From assembly GCF_042242105.1 (NCBI RefSeq), contig NC_092015.1:14649535-14713534 (forward strand): a DNA stretch of 64,000 nt, read 5' to 3'. The translations under genes were made by a program, and so were the position numbers. The DNA is from Pempheris klunzingeri (lineage: Eukaryota > Chordata > Actinopteri > Acropomatiformes > Pempheridae). Under the pieces are notes generated by a model, which made no database searches, was not told the DNA's origin, and saw only the letters and a list, made by a program, of their open reading frames with translations. Positions 48,481-60,016 of the stretch are shown in pieces (position 1 is the first letter of the stretch; each line of letters opens with the position of its first letter).

Positions 48481-51300
48481 CTTACCAAAAGCCATTTGCT
48501 GCTTATGCCCGAGCTGACTATGCCGAGCTGTTGTCACTAACAGCTTTTTTTTCCCTTCCTCTTGGCGGGGCAGCAATCAAGAAACAAGCACGACTTCAGG
48601 TCAAGCAAAAGCAAGTGGTTCAGCGAGACGCAGCATACTTGAGTCTCTGGAGAGGAAAAGAAAGGCAGATGAGATTAGTGCATGTCCGGATGGAGTCACT
48701 CTCAAGGTTTTGGGTTTATTTATGTGGACATGATGTTTTTCAGGGTTGTGAAGAGGTCAAGATTCAGAGCACTTATGAGAAGTTATTTCAAAGTCCTGAG
48801 GACGAGGCCCTTAATATGTACGTGCATGAAAAGTTTGAGCTACCAAACTTATTTTCTGAATCTGAACGTGTGTTTTCAACCGCTCTGCAAGCATGACTGC
48901 ACAGCCACACAGTTCGTCTCAACACACCCACAATTCTTGCATGTTATACTCGAGTATCCACCTATGAAAAATATCCAGCAGTCATATAAAACCTTTGTGG
49001 GAGACCTCAGGGCATCCGCACCTGTCGCCAAGGCTGTGTCGAAATCCTCCTTCCTAAAATCAGCCGCTCTGGGCATAATTTGCATTTGGAAAGGCACTGA
49101 AGACCGGAAAAGCGGATGCAGCAGTCAGGTCTTGGAGTGTGGTCCAGGGGTTTAACCACTCCTGGAAGAAAAGAGATGTAAGCATAACCAAATTTCCCTC
49201 AACATCTGCTCCAAGATGTTCTGCTTGATGAGATTTCTAAACATTGCTGCATCGGTCAAACATCATTGTCTTGTGTATTGAATGTTTTGTTTCATTTTTG
49301 CTGACTGCATGTACAATCAATGTGGACCAGCAGACCAAAACCTGTTTACTGTACAAAAGCGCAACGTCTCTAGATCTATTAATTTGGTAACAATCATCCT
49401 GTTGTAGGAACACAGCAAAGCAACATCTTGTTGAAGTTAACCTCAGCCATGTTTTGTTTTCGTGATTCATCCAAACCTTGTGACACCTCCAGAATATTTT
49501 CATTGGTTAAATCCCCCAAAGCCCTTCGAATGTGGATTCAGTCTGACCCACAGCATCTACTCTACAAAAATATCTTAAGGAATCCCACTGAATCAATGGT
49601 AAATGCCAAAGTTTGGGGCACTTCAAAAAAAAAGCTCAGTTACTTGGACCCCAAATCGCTTGAAAATGAATTGGCTAAGACCTCTGCCTGGCTCAGGACT
49701 TTGCATCAATAAAAAAAACACATCTTCTCATGTTCTGTGCCTCCAGGAACAACATGGTGAGGGAAATGAAACATGCCATCTGCACAGACATGTAAGAGCG
49801 GCACAAAGATGCAAAGCATACTGTACAATCTCGGACACTCCTATTTATTATTTGATATAGTGTTCATAGGCTTCATTCAAAGGTCTCACGGGAAGCTTCT
49901 TCTGAAAGTCAGATGAGACGCCTCCAGCTCTCAGAGTCTAAACAGCTCGTCTGGTCCCTTCAAAATGATCACAATGCGCAAGGAAGTGGAAAACAGCATG
50001 AAATAAATAATCTGCAAGCAATCCACCACCGGTATCAAAGTAGGTGAGGAGCTGCTGCAGAGGAGGAAAAACTCACAAGGTACTCACAAGACTGGCATGA
50101 GTAGACGCTTTTCAATCCAGCCAGTCTTCAAACAGCATCTGGACTGCTTTATGATCAAGCTTGAAAACTGATCGAACACCATATGAACACTTTCTCTTCC
50201 CATGTGATCTCCGCCTCTCATCTACAAATGTGTGTAATTTTAAATTAGATAGAACCAAAATGCGGTCCTTGCTGTCATTTAATTACAGCTTATTTAATAA
50301 AGGGTAAGGTGAGGTAAAGTTTGGGGGTGGGGGTGGGATAAAAACTGTAATGGGAAACATGATGCTCTGTCTTGTACACGCACAAAGGATACAGAAAATT
50401 AAAGATGAGTTTAATTGTTTTTGTTATGATGATCGAGTAGTGAACGATATCACAACAGCCCTGGTGAGCATCCTGCATGAGTGTGATTAGGCTAAGCTAA
50501 ATGTCATCTGGAAATAGAACATCCAACCATTAGTCCTTTGTGGTACAATGCCTACATGCTCTTTGTGACACTAAGCACAATAGGAGCATATGGTTTTAAA
50601 CCCTCCTTTTATCTGTTAAAATTAACATGCAAATTTAAATGTCAAGGTTAAATTTAATATGAAGAGTTTAAGAGCACTGCAGTCGTTTTATTTTGCCAAG
50701 ATTATCTGTCATGGTGGATTTAGAGTCTTATCTGTCTTGAAGCTGATTAAAAAAAGGGGAGGTTAATTTTAACTCTTAAATGAATTTAGCCACAGGGATT
50801 TCGGTGTTTTAAGTGTCACAGTGGCAGGTAAATTCCGAATGATTGTATTCATTTATTTACAGATATGAAGTGCAGGAGGATGAATCCTTCTGTGGTACAA
50901 ATTATTTAATAACCTGTGTAAATTGTAGTTTTAACTGGGAACATGGGGATGTCTGTGTTTCTGGCTCCTAATTGCAGATATTTTTTCAATTAACTTTCCC
51001 TGACAGAGTTGGATCAAACTGTTCGAAATGTAGCTATTCTTTCGCAAAGTGATTTCTGCAGGAGCCATCTGCCTCGTGGGGAAGGATAGCATGCTAGTTT
51101 TGGAAGCTATAGCACGTTGGCGGATGATAGGAATGCTCTAATCTTGCATTTGTGCTATAGTATTCAAATCCTACACCCTCATGCATCATTCACACATTGA
51201 TATTAGCAGTCTCACTGTATTCATATCCAAATAAGTAGAACTGCAAAGTAGAACTGATTTGACACATTGTGTCCTACCAGCCAATAGCACATTGCTCTGC
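48481..51300. other. Intergenic sequence with unassigned open frames
   Basis: Open frames at 48531-48896, 48682-49155 and 49428-49712 (+) overlap in different frames, have no recognisable domain and show no convincing splice context. They may be relics of old elements or chance. Nothing else could be supported here. Confidence 0.4.
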
Positions 51301-51529
51301 CGCGCGCGTGTGTGTGTGTGTATTCTGATTGATGGGCAATATCATTCTTGGCCTAAGTGTGGCATACTAAAACCTTGCATCTGTATGCACATGCATACAG
51401 ATCCACTGAACTCTAATGGCCCAAATGAATACCTTCCTTTTGAGGGTCTGTGCACTATGCGTTATGTGCACTAATTCACAAATTGTGTGTGTCCATGTAT
51501 AGTGTATGCATTTGTTTTTATGCACACAG

Positions 51530-51531
<2 letters not shown>

Positions 51532-51573
<42 letters not shown>
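51532..51573. repeat. (CA)n microsatellite
   Basis: About 20 CA units; complementary to the (TG)n tract at 51760-51814. Confidence 0.95.
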
Positions 51574-51578
<5 letters not shown>

Positions 51579-51758
51579 TTCCCAGTTGTAACAGGTCGCT
51601 CTCTGTGTGGTCATAAAAAACAAGGTCACTCCACACATCTTGGGCATGCCAAGTCCACAGGCGACCATGCTAGGAAGGTTATTAAATGGACCATCTGTCA
51701 CCACACACACGCTCACACAAACTCCAGCACACTTACATGCACCATATACATACACAAC

Positions 51759-51759
<1 letters not shown>

Positions 51760-51814
<55 letters not shown>
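51760..51814. repeat. (TG)n microsatellite
   Basis: About 26 TG units with one extra T; complementary to the (CA)n tract about 190 bp to the left. Confidence 0.95.
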
Positions 51815-51815
<1 letters not shown>

Positions 51816-51860
51816 AGCATAACCATTAACTGAAGGTCAAAGTTCATTAGCTTTCCTCGC

Positions 51861-51947
51861 TTTTTTCATTAGCTTTTTTTCAGGCAGAGACCCACAAAGA
51901 TAATTTTACAAAAGGTTGAAGAAAAAAAAAAAAAGCTAATGAAAAAA
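51861..51947. repeat. Perfect 20-bp inverted repeat with 47-base spacer
   Basis: ttttttcattagcttttttt at 51861-51880 is the exact reverse complement of 51928-51947. Both arms are A/T-rich around the core cattagct, so this may be a small hairpin or the ends of a short element. Confidence 0.75.
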
Positions 51948-52606
51948 TCCTAAAATAACTAAACACTACACTACAAACTAACTAACAAAATAAACGTAAA
52001 AACCATAAAAACCAAAATGTAAAAATGATGCCAGTGGTTGAAGATTTTTGCAGGTATTGAGCAAACAAGACATGTTAGTGAGCTGCAGAGGTCTTTATGC
52101 TAAAATCACCTACTGTCACCATACAGACCAGAGGAGTATCAATCTTCTCTTTCCAAAATTCCATATTAAAATTCCTTTAATATTTATCACTTTAATTAGA
52201 GCAAACGACTGTTCTGTACTTCTGTAATCATGTCTTCGAAAAAGACTTCTAAAACTCGAAAAAAAAATTGAAATGAAAAAGAGCTACAAAAAAAACAAAT
52301 GTAATCCTTCATACTAAAAAATTTGCATAAGGGATAATACAAGCAAGAGAACAAATTTTACAGGGATCTAATTTGGCATTTTTGGAGGACATGTCGCCCT
52401 GAATGTGGTGTTTTAACGGCGAGAGAGGGCCTGTCCACAAACTGGTGTGACGTACAGTTGAGGGGGAGTGAAATCCGTTTCTAGCCTGATATCAGACAGA
52501 AATGTCGACTTGTTTCACTTCATTTCTATCTCCAGCTGGACATTGTCTCCACGCCAGCAGATCTCTGAGGGGGAGGGAGATTTGACATACATATCTGCCT
52601 ATTTGT

Positions 52607-52658
52607 GTGTGTGTGTGTGAATATTTCTTTTGTATACATATATATATATATATATATA
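52607..52658. repeat. (GT)n and (AT)n simple repeats
   Basis: A short GT run at about 52607-52619 is followed by an AT run at about 52635-52658. Confidence 0.85.
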
Positions 52659-53277
52659 AAATTTGCTAAATCCTGTGCGAGACCAACTGTAAAATACATT
52701 AATTCATTAATTCAACTTAGTTAATTGATATATTTCAGTTTTCTTTTATTATTATCAGTTTTCAGTATGGTTAGGTTTGGGAAAAGATGATGGTTTTGGT
52801 TAAAGTGATAAGTCAAATACAAATACAAAGGGTAGAGTACATTAAACAAAAAACCTACTCTTTCTGGTAAATAGTAAACACCTAAGTCCAAACAGCATCT
52901 GCTTCAGATGAAATGATTGTAATAATTAAATCAGAATTCTATTAAGTTTGGTTTTGTAATAAATGCATTTCTGAGTCATGTGACACGGCATGTTGTTTCC
53001 TCTCTTTTGTGCATTCATTGATTCAGCTTGCTATCCTTTCTGTTATACAACGACCAGCTATGAACATTTGGCAAATTTCCAAATTTCCCAGTTTGAGGTA
53101 AAGCTTCAACAACTGTCGAACTAGCCAGCGGCCAATAGAGTGTGAGGACATGGACACGCAAAACAACCACAAGCAGCTCTGGAATAGCGAGCCCCGCTAG
53201 CACCACTGCACAGTGACCGCTGGTTCAGCTAACCCCACAGCAGAATGGCAAAGCGAAACGAAACGAAAGGTGATCGT

Positions 53278-53526
53278 GCCTTTGATGTGGTGGCTCCGAC
53301 AGGGTGTGGGACACCCTTCCTGAAGATATTCGATCTGCAGTCTCAATTAGCAGCTGAAACCCATTTATTCAAACTGGCCTTTTTCTCGCCTTTTACTGCT
53401 TTTATGATTTTATTTATGATTGTATCATGTCTATTTTGTTTTTATTTTTTCTTTAACTCCTATGAAGCACTTTGTTCTGTGAAAAGTGCTATACTAAATA
53501 AACTTACTTACTTACTTACTTACTGA
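53278..53526 (+). mobile_element. 5'-truncated LINE (non-LTR retrotransposon) 3' end with target-site duplication
   Basis: About 250 bp flanked by an exact 8-bp direct repeat GTGATCGT (53270-53277 and 53527-53534). The body encodes a decayed end of a reverse transcriptase ORF (FDVVAP, then THLFKLAF, a pattern common at the C-terminus of fish L2/Rex-like LINE proteins). It then has the tail gcactttgttctgtgaaaag, ctatactaaataaa and a (CTTA)n run at about 53503-53524. Short tandem-repeat tails and 5' truncation are typical of such LINEs. The clade assignment is an inference. Confidence 0.65.
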
Positions 53527-53699
53527 GTGATCGTCAAGGTTGTCAGCTAACCCCAGAGCAAAACGACCACCGACTTTGGGCTAGGACTGGGTGATGATGA
53601 TCTTGGTGAAAAAACACTGCAGTCCCAAGCAGCCTACTTTATCTAAATTCCCCACAGAAGTTCTTGGAAAAATAAAACGATTTTCCACCTATTTTCTTT

Positions 53700-55430
53700 T
53701 TACAAATATCCCTGGCTGGAATCTTCGGTTCTGTTTTGCTGATAGCTGCATGGAGGATTCATTTTGAAGGGGCTTCAGTGAGTGGAGAAGACAGAGCAGT
53801 TAAATGGGATAACTTAAAAGAGAGCGCATCTTCTGGATCTATTGCAGCTAAACTCCATAAAGTTGGTGTTAAAAAAACAGATCTTATTTGTGCAAAGTTG
53901 CTGATATCATCTAAATATTGATTGCCTTTTCATGGACATGGGGAGGTCATTGAGTCAGTATTGCACAGTAAGTTTCTTGAGGATCGTGGCTTCTTCTCGA
54001 AGCATGATTCTGATTTTTAAAACATGCTGTCAGTTTATTTTCTGACCAAACATATGTGCAAACTTGGTTTAAGTTTTTGCAAATTGCAGTGAAAGTGCAG
54101 GATACTGACTTTGTTTCTGTAATTGCAAATTGGTCTTCCAAAACTTAAGAGGCGAATGACTCTTCCAACACTGAACAAATATCAGTTTGTTTAATATATG
54201 CAGAGCAGCTTGAAATCAAGGAACGTTTTTTTGTGTTTTGATTGCTCAGCATTTCGCAACACAGCTGGGATTGTGGAAGCAGTAAACAAAGGAATGGTGA
54301 AGTGCGGACTGAATAACATCCAGACTGTTGCCAAGAGTAACGTTGGTGCCTCATAATGTCTGGTCAAGTTTCTGGTGTGCAGCACATCAAAGAAAACCAA
54401 TCATACGCAGAGTACATACACTGCTTGGCACACAAACTAAATCTGATGCTTGTGGAGTGTTTTACTGTCAACTGCAGCTTGAAAACATTCCTGAATATTA
54501 CAGGTGAACTATAGTCTGTATTTACAGAGCCATCAAACAACCTTCAATTTATTGAAATCCAGAAATGACTGAATATGACACCAACTGAAAAAGCAAACTG
54601 GGCATTAGTTTAAATAACAAGGGAGACAAGTGGTCCGTGATGACCACGTGACCAGAATGTCATTCATTCATTACATGTCTCCTTGTATTTGAAGATATAC
54701 TGAGAGTGATTCATGTTACACACAAGGCCCTGCAGTCCTCTTACTGCTCACTGCACCAAGCTGCGGCGCTTACCGACAACCTGAAAGCGGACTTCATTTC
54801 TCAGAGGCAGGCAGATCCGCGGTGCAACGTGTGGAGATGAATGAAGCTGCTCTGCCGAGACAACGTGTTTGTACCCACACGCCTCTCTCTCTCCCCCCCC
54901 CCCAACCTCCCTCTACTGTTCCCTGATTACAACTACTTTTACATCACTAGAAAGTGATGAAAGTGCTGCATAAACGTCGCAGAGTGAGACATCTGGATTT
55001 CAGCAGCACCTGTAACTCCCTGTGCTGGATACTCTCATCAACAGCCTGGACAGACGATTCAAAGGCCAGTCAATAGAACTTTCACAGGCATTTGCAGCAT
55101 TGTTTAGATGTGACAAAAATGGAGTTGAGGCTTTCATACAAAAATACACGTGGCTGCCGAAAATTCACCCTCTCCTTGTTGGAGCCGATTTGGAGCTTGT
55201 TAAAGCCTCTGCTGTCACACTGGTTTCACTCGAGCATCTTCAAAAGACTGTTAAAAAGGACAGCTACTCAAAGCTGCACAAGATGCTCCAGTTGGCACTG
55301 ACTCTGCCACCTCGGAGGGAAGTTTTTTGACACTTGCTGCGGTCAACAATGGGAGAAACAAGGTTTTCATCACCTGTTGACACTGAGGATGACATGAGAG
55401 CAAAGCTCTAGATTGATAATTTACTTCTAC
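53700..55430 (+). mobile_element. Decayed hAT-family transposase relic
   Basis: Pieces of a transposase-like protein lie in order, broken by stops and frameshifts. Around 54335-54515 come VGAS, then MSGQVSGVQ, then YIHCLAHKLNLMLVE, matching the hAT/ZMYM-type pattern DGASxMSG...HCxAHxLNL. A piece with FTEPSNNLQFIEIQ follows. At 55022-55330 an open frame encodes a helical stretch starting LDTLINSLDRRFKG. After a frameshift near 55330, LRSTMGETRFS resembles the C-terminal hAT dimerisation segment. No intact ORF remains, and I could not identify the terminal inverted repeats or an 8-bp duplication. Confidence 0.6.
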
Positions 55431-58400
55431 ACTAAGTAAGCTGCCTATTTAATATATATATATTTTACGAGCCTACTGTAACAACAGGCGACCACTATAT
55501 AAGTTAGATATGAGTGGGTGAGTAGCTCATGTGTCCTCTACAGGTTTTTAAAGGGCTCATGGAAAATGACAGTGAATATTTCACTTTAAACAGAGTTTCT
55601 GGTTGTGAGGGCGCTTCATTTGTGTTTGCTCTTGTGTGAAAGACAATATTCTACTTAAGCCTACATGCGATACCACAAAGTGATCAGGAACTGATTTGAT
55701 TGCTGTGTTCTTATGGCAATTTTGTTACTGTATGTTTATAAGTAACACACCACGTAATAGTTGGACTGTGTAATGTCATTTAAAACATTTTTGCCCTCTC
55801 CATCGCAAAAGTCAAGCTTTGCCTATGAATCTACATTTTAAGTCAGAGCCATGGCAACATATCGTTTTCCCAGAGTTTTAAGTAAAGTGAAGTAAAATCA
55901 AACTATGATGTCAGGTGATTTTGAGATGTAGTCATATCAGTGGGCGGATTCAGAGGTCTGGGCCCAGGCAACAGCTTGACAACGCCATTAGTCACGCCTA
56001 TGGCGCTGATTGGCTCATCATCAGTCCTCCCGACCGCGCTCACTGGACCGACTGTTTTACAGCCAAGCAACTGCTGTTTCATGTCATGATGTGAGACCAG
56101 AAGCAGTCATTTTGTTGGAGTGGTTGATTCAAAGGTCTGAACCCGGGCAAATCCATTTCCTGTGATAAAGCCTGGTGTTAAATAAAAAAAAGAAGTGGAA
56201 AAGAATGAATCATGAGCACATATCACATTCAGGATAGACAAGAATCCTCCTTCTTCTAGCATAAGAAAATGTTTCATTAAAATAAATCCTGTCAGGATTT
56301 TCTTTCTCCCAAAACTAACTCCTCCATCTGTGTGTATTTGTTTGCAGATTTACATTTCTCCCTTTTTTTGATTCATTTTCCTTCTTTTTGTCCGCCCTAA
56401 TTGCCTTTTTTCCCCCCTGTTTGCTATGACAGAGCTGAGAAGACAAACCAGAGAATTACCGTGTGTGGGAGTGTTTGCGTGTATGCATGCAGGTGTGGGC
56501 GCAAATGACCGTGGAGGAGTGTGTGTATGATTGAGTGTGGGTTGCATACTTGCGTGTTCCCAGGAGCATGTGTGCATGAGAGTGTCTGTGTGAGTATCTG
56601 TGTACCTTTTGTGCCAGGATGTGTGAGGCTAATCAGAGCACGGAAGACCCTGTAGTGGCAATAATAGTGGCAGAACACAGGACTTCCGAGCACAGTAATG
56701 GCTCTTTCCTGTCTCTCTGTCTCTTCCTCCCTCAATTCAATCAATTTCAATGTCTGTCAGAGAAATCGACAGAGTAATTACATGCATGACTCTGTTGCTC
56801 TCATTCACTCTGCATCCCTGGCAATTTTTTCCCCTTCTTTTTTTCTTACGTCCCGACTGTTTTTCCTCAATGCCTCTCTCATGGTATTTTTGAGCGAGAG
56901 TAAGGCTTTGTGCCGACATTCCTTTCATGGCATTGAGGCAGAGGATGTGGAAAAATATAGAGATTATGTGGAGGAGAGGAGAGCACGAGACAATCAGTCA
57001 CATGTGGATGAACAGAGACCAGACAAGGAGGAAGAGAGAGATTCAAATAAAGCAATAAAAACTTTGCATGGATTTTTTTTATATGGACTAAGAAAATTCT
57101 TCAAATTGAGACTTTATCTTTTTTCTAGCACACGTCTGATGTCGCTGCATGTTGTCATGCTGCTCAGAGCTCTTTGTTTTTCCATATACAGTTTAATATA
57201 AATGTACATTGTTATCATTGAGTTGATTCAGATTTCTTGCTTTGAGAGGCATTTGTTCACATTTATTAGCATGTGCTTTAATGCATCAACTGACAGTAAG
57301 TGCATGCAAGAATCATGCAAGATCATCGGCTTGCCACATTCAGAAACAATGATAAATGGAGAAAGATTTTATAATATTTACATTTATGGACCAAAGCCCC
57401 CCCTCATGCCAATATTGTACATAAGCTGTGTTCAAAATACTGTGAAAGATAGGAAGATAGGGGGTCATGCTTCTTTTCTCTTCTCTTCTCAGGACTAATC
57501 AACTAATCAGTGCCTGTTAAGACACCTAAATATTGATGAGTACATTACAGCAGTGCAATTAGTTCACTGGACTCATCCATTTCTGTTGCCAGATAAATGT
57601 GCCCTCAAGCTGTTGCATTGACACACAGGCACACGGACACACAGGCAAACACACACTTCATCAGACTCGGATTTCTGGGATCTCAAAGAAAATCCACTTC
57701 TGCAATTAATGGCAAATCAGTTGAATGGGAGTTCTGGCAAGCTGAAACCCACTTATATTGTATGTGTTTCAAGCATTATTCCCATCAAACTATTGAGCTG
57801 TGCTCTACACTGTACTTTGTCCTTGTCCACTGTTACTCCATCCCATAAATGAATTTCACTGTGAAATGAATTTCTGCTTTACTCTGTCTAAATATACATT
57901 TCTGAAGAGAAAAACATACTATAAATTGGTAGCAATACTCACAAACAAAGTTCGAAATTGAGTAACCATGCCTTACTTTGATTGAGTTTTTTGTAAATGA
58001 ATGTAATGAATTGCACGTAAGCCACACCTCAAATTTGCCTTGTAATTTGTGGTGCACTTTACATTCAATTTGCGCTTGCTGTCTGCATGTAACGAGCACC
58101 TAATTTACTAAGGCTACAGCTCATTATAGATCAGTTCCTGACTATCTTCCAATAAAGGCGGGCAAAATTAATTAGCTAGCTATAGCCCTCTGCCCTTACA
58201 CGTTTTAAGAAGCGAAAGTTTTAGTCAACCACCACCAATTTGCCCGTTGAACCGATAACGGCTGGTGTCAGTTCTAATTATCTGTAACTAATTAACATCT
58301 GTGATTGGCCAACTTAAAAAATGAAACTCTTGGCTGATGTGTGGCTAATGTGCAATAAGACCAGACATTAGACGGACTAATGAGTCTTTCCAGAGTCCTG

Positions 58401-59690
58401 CGTGAGGTCTGTTACCTCACCTATTGGATAATCAGCAAAATGTGCCTACAACTGGCCTTACAGCCTTTTTTGGCCAGTGTTTGCCAGCATAATGTTAGCA
58501 CTCCAAACAACCAGTCTTGACATTTCAGTAAAATTGTCAACTGCTGCATCCACTGTCATGTTTTCTGTAGGACCAGCCAACATGCAGTAAAGCACAGAAG
58601 TATAGTATTCAGTGGCATTTTGAAGGATATAAAAAGATATGAATAGGCAGTACAATCACCTCCTGCTGTGCCAGCTGTGTGTAAGTGGCAGTGGTAAGTG
58701 TATCTGCACGTTGCTGTATGAGGACCGCAGATTTCTTGGACTGGAATTAAAAGGAATTTACACACAGTTGTGAGTGAATATGGGTAAGACTCAGCCATTC
58801 GTCTGACCCACTACAGACCGCCAGAAGGGCTTTAAGAGTCGTCATGTGAATGACTGGATTAAAGGCACAACTTCACATTTTGTTTTGCAGTGTCTGAGCG
58901 TATTCCCACTAAATATTCTTGGGGCATTGTTGGCCTCTATTCGATAGCGGCTGTAGACAGGTGACAGGAAATGAGTGGAGCGGTCCCGGGCCAGACATGT
59001 TTCCTGTTGAAGCTGCATCAACTCTGTTCTACTTTGTGTTTAATATCAATGAGCTCTTGGTATGATGCAGCAGCCCGTGTGCAATAACCTTGATAAACAC
59101 TGCCCTATGGTTCAGTGCTGTCAGGCTACTGTATGGATTTCAGTTCCTCATGACCCCCCTGTAGATCCTAATGTACACTCCCGTGTCACTCCATCATCAG
59201 CACATTCTTTGCCTCTTCCTCTTTCCATCCTTTTCTCATTTTTCCAGCTATGTCTTTGTCTCTATTGCACAAAGTAAGAATACCTACAAAATAATGGAAA
59301 GCTAAGAAAGAAAGGGGCTATTGTTTGGTTGTGTAGTGCCCTGTGTTGTTGCGGCTTTTGAGGGCATGTATTTTCTGCTAGTTGGTGCTAATCTTGCCTT
59401 CATGAAATGTGTTAATGCCCAGTGTTAATCAGGGCTTCTGCTGAATGTGTCTGCGAACAACAGGCTGCTAAATGTCAACTGTTACCGGATTATCTGCTGC
59501 CTGGCACGGCGTGATAATGATATATGGAGTATGCGTTTCTGTGTGGGTGCTTCTGAAACCACGCATGCGTGTGTGTGATTGCGAGCGTGTATGTCGTGAT
59601 TAAGACAGGCTATTTCTATTTTCCTGACTCCCTGAATGATTTCCTTTTGAGTATAAACCCTTTATTCTGCCACTTTTATTAAATCAGAGG
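55431..59690. other. Intergenic sequence, nothing recognised
   Basis: AT-rich sequence with scattered GT-rich patches (for example 56460-56600). The long frame at 56698-57201 is T-rich low-complexity sequence with no domain, and I do not call it a gene. Confidence 0.5.
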
Positions 59691-59694
59691 GACA

Positions 59695-59838
59695 CAGGGA
59701 GAAATCTCGACAGAGGAAGAAAGAGAGCATGAAAGGAAGAAGGATAGCACGCCAGAGACAAAGAAGGGACAGGAAGAGAAAGACAGGGAGAGGGAGAGGG
59801 AGACAGAGAGACATGAAGGCAGAGAGGGAGAGTTTTAG
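59695..59838. repeat. Polypurine (GA-rich) tract
   Basis: Nearly all purine over about 140 bp, with gagagggagagggagacag-type units. A pyrimidine-rich stretch follows at about 60245-60530. Confidence 0.8.
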
Positions 59839-59905
59839 AGGGGTGTATAATCCCTGTAGTGTTTGTTGTGGTTCCTTGTCTGCGGGGTGGTAGAATCTGA
59901 GCGCT

Positions 59906-60016
59906 CCATAAAAGCCTGGCTTGGGCTCAGCTATCCCAGCTCACACAGCAGCCTTCACCATGAGAGCTTCATTTAATGTTCTGTCAACGGCAACAAAAAC
60001 CAAGAAAAATGCATGA
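59906..60016 (+). promoter_or_regulatory. Promoter-like block with TATA-type box and Kozak-type ATG, no recognised gene
   Basis: ccataaaagcc at 59906-59916 resembles a TATA box. About 50 bases on is ttcaccATGAGAGC (ATG at 59960-59962) in a good initiation context. The frame closes after 18 codons and no consensus donor is seen within it. This could be a chance match, a promoter relic, or the start of a spliced gene whose next exon I cannot see. Confidence 0.2.

Noticed and set aside
48531-49155. Two overlapping + frames of 121 and 157 codons
   Set aside because: They overlap in different frames, encode nothing recognisable and lack a promoter or splice support; kept only as unassigned sequence.
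49428-49712. 94-codon + frame
   Set aside because: No recognisable domain; I tested it by eye as a transposase fragment and found no family motif.
56698-57201. 167-codon + frame
   Set aside because: T-rich low-complexity composition, no domain, no conserved motif.
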